NCBI GenBank assembly: GCA_030603485.1 | Contig: JAUVXS010000016.1 | Coordinates: forward strand, 1 to 16,990 | DNA from: Dehalococcoidia bacterium | GTDB taxonomy: Bacteria; Chloroflexota; Dehalococcoidia; GIF9; AB-539-J10 | DNA: 16,990 nt | Direction of reading: 5' to 3' | In this document: positions 13,524 through 16,990 of the stretch, piece by piece | Layout: each line of letters opens with the position of its first letter | How positions within the stretch are numbered: position 1 is the stretch's first letter | Notes under the pieces: generated by a model | What the model saw: the letters and a program-made list of their open reading frames with translations, nothing else | The model's database searches: none | What the model was told of the DNA's origin: nothing | Program-made: the position numbers and the translations under genes

Positions 13524-14213
13524 ATGTCACCAGAAGAAGTAGAGAAAGAAGCTAAGGGAGGGGAGGCAAAGAAAGCCTCAAGGGCAAAAAAAGAAGTTAA
13601 GGAAGTGGAGGCAACGGAAGCTCCAAGAGCAGCGAAAGAAGTTAAAGAAGTGGAGGCAACGGAAGCTCCAAAGGCAGAGAAAGAAGTTGAGGAAACAGAG
13701 GCAAAGGAAGCTCCAAGAGCAGAGAAAGAAGTTAAAGAAGTGGAGACAAAGGAAGCTCCAAGGGCAGAGAAAGAAGTTAAGGAAGTGGAGGCAAAGGAAA
13801 CTCCAAGGGCAAAGAAAGAGGCCAAGGTTTTGACCAAGGAGGAAATTATCGTTGCTATCAAGAATATGACAGTACTGGACCTGGCTGATTTGGTCAAGAC
13901 CCTGGAGAATGAATTCGGGGTTAGCGCCGCTCCTGTAGCAGTAGCAGCAGCACCAGCAGCTGCTACTAGCGAGCAAGCAGAAGCACCTTCAGCGGAGGAG
14001 AAGACAGAATTTATCGTCACCTTAAAGAGTTTTGGCGAGAAGAAAATCGAAGTTATCAAGGCAGTGCGTGAGGTAACCACATTAGGATTAAAGCAAGCTA
14101 AGGATTTGGTAGAAGCTGCTCCGCAGGTAGTAAAGGAAGGCGTTCCCAAGGAAGAGGCCGAAACAGCAAAGCAGAAACTGGAAGCTGCTGGAGCAACTGT
14201 AGAGATTAAGTAG
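13524..14213 (+). CDS. rplL: 50S ribosomal protein L7/L12 with long N-terminal repeat extension
   Basis: The 229-residue product is nearly twice the usual 120-130. Residues 103-229 are a complete L12: the L10-binding dimerisation domain (LTKEEIIVAIKNMTVLDLAD...), an Ala/Pro hinge (about 133-160), and the C-terminal factor-binding domain with KTEFIVTLKSFGEKKIEVIK and GLKQAKDLVEAAP. Residues 1-102 are extra, Lys/Glu/Ala-rich, and hold five tandem 15-residue repeats (23-97; typical unit KEVKEVEAKEAPRAE), likely helical or disordered. The ATG at 13524 has a near-perfect AAAGGAGG site 14 bases after rplJ, so the extension should be translated. A TTG at 13830 (codon 103), preceded by AAAGAGG, could also start a normal-sized L12 of 127 residues. 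The frame is intact throughout. Identity is certain; the role of the extension is unknown. Confidence 0.95.
   Translation: MSPEEVEKEAKGGEAKKASRAKKEVKEVEATEAPRAAKEVKEVEATEAPKAEKEVEETEAKEAPRAEKEVKEVETKEAPRAEKEVKEVEAKETPRAKKEAKVLTKEEIIVAIKNMTVLDLADLVKTLENEFGVSAAPVAVAAAPAAATSEQAEAPSAEEKTEFIVTLKSFGEKKIEVIKAVREVTTLGLKQAKDLVEAAPQVVKEGVPKEEAETAKQKLEAAGATVEIK
13590..13814 (+). repeat. Five in-frame 45-bp tandem repeats inside rplL
   Basis: Units of exactly 45 bases, each starting AAAGAAGTTAAGGAAG or a close variant, repeat five times without frame loss; residues 14-22 (EAKKASRAK) look like a partial sixth. Units differ at scattered positions, including nonsynonymous changes (APRAA, APKAE, TPRAK), so the array is not a recent perfect duplication. 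Confidence 0.9.
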
Positions 14214-14258
14214 GGTCATCTTAAGCCTTTCCGAATTCTTGAGGTGAGGTTGAGTAAC

Positions 14259-14522
14259 ATGCCGTTGGCTAGTTACCAGGTTATCTTACTGATGGGAGGA
14301 TTCTTCCTCTTACTGGGTATCATTTTCGTTCTCTGGAACAAAAGGGAGAAGAAAAGGTACTACAATTCCATTTTGTTAACCCGAAGGGATATTAAGGAGT
14401 CTCTAACCCATGAACCAGAGCGTCCCTGGCTACACGCCTGGCAAATAGGAGGCGGGATTTCCCTTATCGTTGGTATTGTACTACTGATTATCGGCGGGAT
14501 TTTATGGCTTATTGCTCCCTAG
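14259..14522 (+). CDS. Small two-helix membrane protein, unknown function
   Basis: The ATG at 14259 is preferred over a GTG five codons upstream because GAGGTGAGG (14241-14249) then forms a correctly spaced ribosome site. The 87-residue product has a hydrophobic helix at about 8-28 (ILLMGGFFLLLGIIFVLW), a charged loop (NKREKKRYY...LLTRRDIKESL) and a second helix at about 64-84 (GGGISLIVGIVLLIIGGIL). By the positive-inside rule the loop lies in the cytoplasm. It starts 45 bases after rplL with no terminator visible between, so it may be co-transcribed. I recognise no family. Confidence 0.75.
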   Translation: MPLASYQVILLMGGFFLLLGIIFVLWNKREKKRYYNSILLTRRDIKESLTHEPERPWLHAWQIGGGISLIVGIVLLIIGGILWLIAP

Positions 14523-14538
14523 GCTTGTCACGGTACTG

Positions 14539-14559
14539 AAGAGCAGCGAAGGGCTTTTT
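14539..14559 (+). terminator. Weak intrinsic terminator candidate
   Basis: AAGAGC (14539-14544) can pair GCTTTT (14553-14558, one G-T pair) around an eight-base loop, ending in a short T run. It lies in the 69-base gap between the convergent membrane-protein and DUF502 genes, 17 bases after the first stop. The stem is AT-rich and weak. Confidence 0.35.
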
Positions 14560-14591
14560 ATCACAGCGACTTATATCAAATGCCTGGGCGC

Positions 14592-15236
14592 TTAGTTTTC
14601 AGAACCCTCGGCACCCAGTTTATCAATGACCTCCTTCAGTGATACCTTGCCGGCAGACACGACCATTTTTAGCGCATCATCAATTGATATATCGGTTCGG
14701 ATAACGTCATTCTCCTTTACTATTTCTAGATAGCCAGATGTTGGATTAGGGGACGTCGGTATAAACACGCTGAGCAGCTTTTCACCGGACTCGACATACG
14801 ATTCACTCGTTACAAAGCCTATGACCCGCATACCCTTTTGAGGGAATTCTACTAGTACCACCTGTAGGAATCCACCTTCACGAGGAGTGGCGAAGCTTTC
14901 CAGGATTTGTTTGATACCCGTATAGAGATATCGAAACAATGGCACTCTTGCCAATAGAGACTCGCCATAACCAATCAGTCTCTTTCCTACAACATTGGTC
15001 GCTATAACTCCAGTCAAGTAGATTAACACCACTGTTATGCCCAGGCCCAGGCCAGGAATCTTGTAGCCTAATAGCGACTCGGTTACAGGCTGTAGAATGT
15101 TGTCGATGGTGACAAAAAGCCAGACCAGTATCAATATGGCAGCACCAATCGGTACAATAATGAGAATCCCTGCGCCGAACTGCCTTCTTAATTTCTTACC
15201 TACCTGACTCGGAGATATCCTCTTACTGTCCTTCAT
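14592..15236 (-). CDS. DUF502 family membrane protein
   Basis: This 214-residue protein has the DUF502 layout: a basic N-terminus (KKLRRQFGAG), a first membrane helix at about 21-43 (GAGILIIVPIGAAILILVWLF), a second at about 63-83, then the family stretches VPLFRYLYTGIKQ (98-110), a VVLVEFPQKGMRVIGFVT strand pair (126-143) and the signature FIPTSPNPTSGYL (158-170). Such proteins sit in the cytoplasmic membrane; the function is unknown. AAGGAGG lies 11 bases before the ATG. It follows the DUF3795 gene by 52 bases on the same strand. Confidence 0.93.
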   Translation of the reverse strand: MKDSKRISPSQVGKKLRRQFGAGILIIVPIGAAILILVWLFVTIDNILQPVTESLLGYKIPGLGLGITVVLIYLTGVIATNVVGKRLIGYGESLLARVPLFRYLYTGIKQILESFATPREGGFLQVVLVEFPQKGMRVIGFVTSESYVESGEKLLSVFIPTSPNPTSGYLEIVKENDVIRTDISIDDALKMVVSAGKVSLKEVIDKLGAEGSEN

Positions 15237-15288
15237 TGCCCTTGGCCTCCTTATTTCACTGAGTAGACTGCCCGTTTGAGAGAAGACA

Positions 15289-15762
15289 TCATTGCCATAT
15301 GTAGCAGTTGTGCCTGTGTTCTACCCATTTATCTAACCCGAACTGATTAATCGTCCTTAAATTCTGTCGGGGCGAATCGCCGTGAATTGCTCTCAGGCTC
15401 TCAAACCTCTGACACTCTTCAAATTCATCGCACTGCCAGCATCCGTCAAAGCCTTTCTCACGACAACATACTAGAATACCACAGGAGAACGTGGCACACC
15501 CTCCGCCTATTCGACAAGGACTGCTACATTGTAGAGCAACTATTGCTTCCAGAACTTCACAACATTCTCCATAATGTTCAAACTTCTTAACACCGTCGAG
15601 TTGGTTTACAGAAATGCTTTTGCTAGCGGCGTATTTACTGAATTCCGTGTTGTGAAGCTCACAGAGTAATTCTCTTGCCAAATCCGAGGCTCTGCTACGG
15701 TAACGAATGCAGTCACCACAATACAGTCCGCAGTATCCGATTAGTTCAATTTCTTCAATCAT
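15289..15762 (-). CDS. DUF3795 cysteine-rich protein
   Basis: This 157-residue protein is typical of DUF3795, with YCGLYCGDC (10-18), then a second cysteine field: CCEVLEAI, CSSPCRIGGGC, CGILVCCREKGFDGCWQCDEFEEC. The many CxxC-like groups suggest bound zinc or iron-sulfur clusters, but no member has a firm function known to me. AGGAGG precedes the ATG by about 10 bases. It is common in anaerobes. It lies between the DUF502 gene and a small ORF, all on the minus strand. Confidence 0.9.
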   Translation of the reverse strand: MIEEIELIGYCGLYCGDCIRYRSRASDLARELLCELHNTEFSKYAASKSISVNQLDGVKKFEHYGECCEVLEAIVALQCSSPCRIGGGCATFSCGILVCCREKGFDGCWQCDEFEECQRFESLRAIHGDSPRQNLRTINQFGLDKWVEHRHNCYIWQ

Positions 15763-15854
15763 TTACAGTGAACCTCCTATTTTAAGTTGAACAAGAAATT
15801 GCCCGACTAAGCCTTTGTTAATGTGCCATTCTGGCATGTTGGGGATGCCACCGC

Positions 15855-16019
15855 CTAGCCTGGATCAATAACCAATATGTGCTCCGCCTCCTCCAGGAAT
15901 GTTACTCGGAGAATTCTGTTACCTATCTGCCTATGAGCATTATAACGACTTCTAATACCAGGTAACAACTGGTCAAGAACTTCCTCAAAATATTCCCGTG
16001 AAGGAAAGGATTCTTTCAC
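15855..16019 (-). CDS. Possible 54-residue small protein or gene tail
   Basis: From a GTG at 16019, directly behind an in-frame TGA two codons upstream, the frame reads VKESFPSREYFEEVLDQLLP, continues GIRSRYNAHRQIGNRILRV and ends FLEEAEHILVIDPG before TAG. It has a protein-like amphipathic pattern but no Met and no strong ribosome site (CTGAGG is very close to the start). It lies 22 bases after the ComM stop and could be translated by coupling, or be the decayed end of a gene. Family not recognised. Confidence 0.4.
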   Translation of the reverse strand: MKESFPSREYFEEVLDQLLPGIRSRYNAHRQIGNRILRVTFLEEAEHILVIDPG

Positions 16020-16041
16020 ACCTCAGGGGCAGGTTTTAGGT

Positions 16042-16911
16042 TTAAATTATTTCCTTATGCCGGTACTGTAGAGCTTCAGCCATATGGTGTGTTTTGATGA
16101 TGTCGCTATACTCTAAGTCGGCGATGGTGCGGGAAAGCTTGAGGATGCGATGGAAGGCACGGCCGGTGAGATGAAGCTGTTTCATAGCGGCGCGAAGCAG
16201 GCTCTGAGCTGCTGATTCTACCGTGCAGCATTCCTTCACCTCTTTGGGCGTCATATCGGCATTGCATCCTAGCTTCGTTCCTCGAAAACGCGCAAGCTGT
16301 ATTTCATGCGCCGCCTTAACCCTGACCCTGACTTTATCCGAGCTTTCCCCGGGCTTATCTTCAGTGAGTTTTTCATAATCAATATGGGGAACATCAACAA
16401 AGATATCAATACGGTCCAGTAATGGTCCGCTTATCCTTTTATGATAGCGAGAGATTTCTCCTGACGAGCATTTACATTCCTTAAACGGGTCACCATAATA
16501 CCCACAGGGGCAGGGGTTCATAGCTGCAACGAGCATAAAGCTGGCAGGGAAGGTAATACTGCCACGAGCACGGCTGACGGTAATTGTTCTGTCTTCTATG
16601 GGTTGGCGCAGCGATTCCAGAGTAACATGCCCAAACTCAGGGAATTCATCCAGAAAAAGCACCCCGTGGTGCCCCAGGCTTATCTCCCCGGGCCGTGGCC
16701 ATTGCCCACCTCCCACCAGGCCAGCATGGGAAATGGTATAGTGAGGGGAGCGAAAAGGGCGCTCTACAATGATGGGAGTGCCTTGCGGCAACAATCCACT
16801 AACACTGTAAATCTTGGTTACCTCGATAGCTTCTTCCATGGTCAACAGGGGAAGTATCGAGGGCAAAGAACGAGCCAACATAGTCTTGCCGCTTCCCGGT
16901 GGGCCACACAT
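16042..16911 (-). CDS. comM: ComM/YifB-type AAA+ ATPase (Mg-chelatase-like), N-terminus missing
   Basis: ComM-type proteins are hexameric helicases that promote branch migration in DNA uptake and recombination. Seen: Walker A GPPGSGKT (3-10), FRSPHYTISHAGLVGGG (53-69), Walker B GVLFLDEFPEF (83-93), VAAMNPCPCGYYGDP (128-142) with a following CKC cysteine group, and SGPLLDRIDIFVDVP (161-175), then the C-terminal lid domain. Full members have about 500 residues with a Lon-protease-like domain of about 200 before Walker A. Here only three ComM-like codons (ILM...) fit upstream of the ATG at 16911. The next bases, to an in-frame TGA at 16983-16981, do not encode the expected GQ..AKRAL...AAAGGHN segment in any frame. 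Either the gene is truncated or the right edge is rearranged. The part present is intact. Confidence 0.85.
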   Translation of the reverse strand: MCGPPGSGKTMLARSLPSILPLLTMEEAIEVTKIYSVSGLLPQGTPIIVERPFRSPHYTISHAGLVGGGQWPRPGEISLGHHGVLFLDEFPEFGHVTLESLRQPIEDRTITVSRARGSITFPASFMLVAAMNPCPCGYYGDPFKECKCSSGEISRYHKRISGPLLDRIDIFVDVPHIDYEKLTEDKPGESSDKVRVRVKAAHEIQLARFRGTKLGCNADMTPKEVKECCTVESAAQSLLRAAMKQLHLTGRAFHRILKLSRTIADLEYSDIIKTHHMAEALQYRHKEII

Positions 16912-16990
16912 GAGAATTTTGTCTATTTCCCCTTTTTGTGTTACATTCAGAACGATAGGGAGATAGTGTTCACAATATCCTCATGTGTGG
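16904..16990. repeat. 11-bp perfect inverted repeat at the right edge
   Basis: CCACACATGAG (16904-16914) and CTCATGTGTGG (16980-16990) are exact inverses, separated by 65 bases. The left copy is inside ComM at the Walker A codons, exactly where ComM similarity stops; the right copy is the end of the window. This could be an amplification or assembly fold-back, or the edge of an inversion. Confidence 0.6.

Noticed and set aside
13469..14149. Long minus-strand open frame (226 codons) opposite rplL
   Set aside because: It is the antisense of the repeat-rich rplL; its Ser/Thr/Ala-rich repeats mirror the Lys/Glu repeats, and it has no ribosome site.
16915..16990. Intein or in-frame insertion at the ComM P-loop
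   Set aside because: The interrupting sequence has an in-frame TGA and no splicing motifs, so an intein is excluded from what is visible.

Overview
The window looks like part of an anaerobic bacterial chromosome, most probably Chloroflexota (a Dehalococcoidia-like lineage). Grounds are moderate GC, tightly packed housekeeping genes with strong AGGAGG-type ribosome sites and several GTG starts, a Memo-family (AmmeMemoRadiSam B) protein, a DUF3795 cysteine protein, and palindromic dispersed repeats ending in GTCATTGC/GCAATGAC, a type I associate with such genomes. The taxon is an inference from gene content.

Left block (1-5656, all on the minus strand). Transcription runs right to left: a class I methyltransferase, then sucC and sucD (4-base overlap), pabB (14 bases on), then a separately promoted biotin-dependent acyl-CoA carboxylase carboxyltransferase cut by the left edge. 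sucCD plus the carboxylase fit succinyl-CoA/propionyl-CoA type metabolism. pabB supplies p-aminobenzoate for folate and sits in the sucCD unit.

Middle block (about 5760-8890) is accessory and decayed. A tRNA-Ser(UGA) gene is abutted on its 5' side by the C-terminal remnant of a tyrosine integrase and on its 3' side by an orphan coding fragment. Further on are a transposase-like HTH remnant, a small lipoprotein, an antibiotic-monooxygenase-fold protein and a small protein resembling orphan proteins of mobile elements, with long sparse intergenic DNA. I read this as an old integration scar.

The RNase P RNA gene (about 8901-9311), with a clear promoter, marks the return to core sequence. It is followed by a small gene that seems to be transcribed leaderless, a YfcE-type phosphodiesterase, and a convergent three-gene unit (four-cysteine protein, unknown protein, Memo-like protein). 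Palindromic repeat clusters flank this set at 9756-9890 and 12521-12726.

Right block. The ribosomal stalk operon (rplJ-rplL) has an extended -10 promoter and an L10 leader whose pairing arms overlap an intrinsic terminator, so attenuation is likely. The L7/L12 protein is the most unusual object here: about 100 extra residues, including five 15-residue Lys/Glu-rich tandem repeats, precede a complete normal L12. After a small two-helix membrane protein come minus-strand genes for DUF502 and DUF3795 proteins, a 54-codon small ORF and a ComM/YifB ATPase. The ComM frame lacks its N-terminal domain and ends near a short inverted repeat at the right edge, which may be a real rearrangement or an assembly fold-back.
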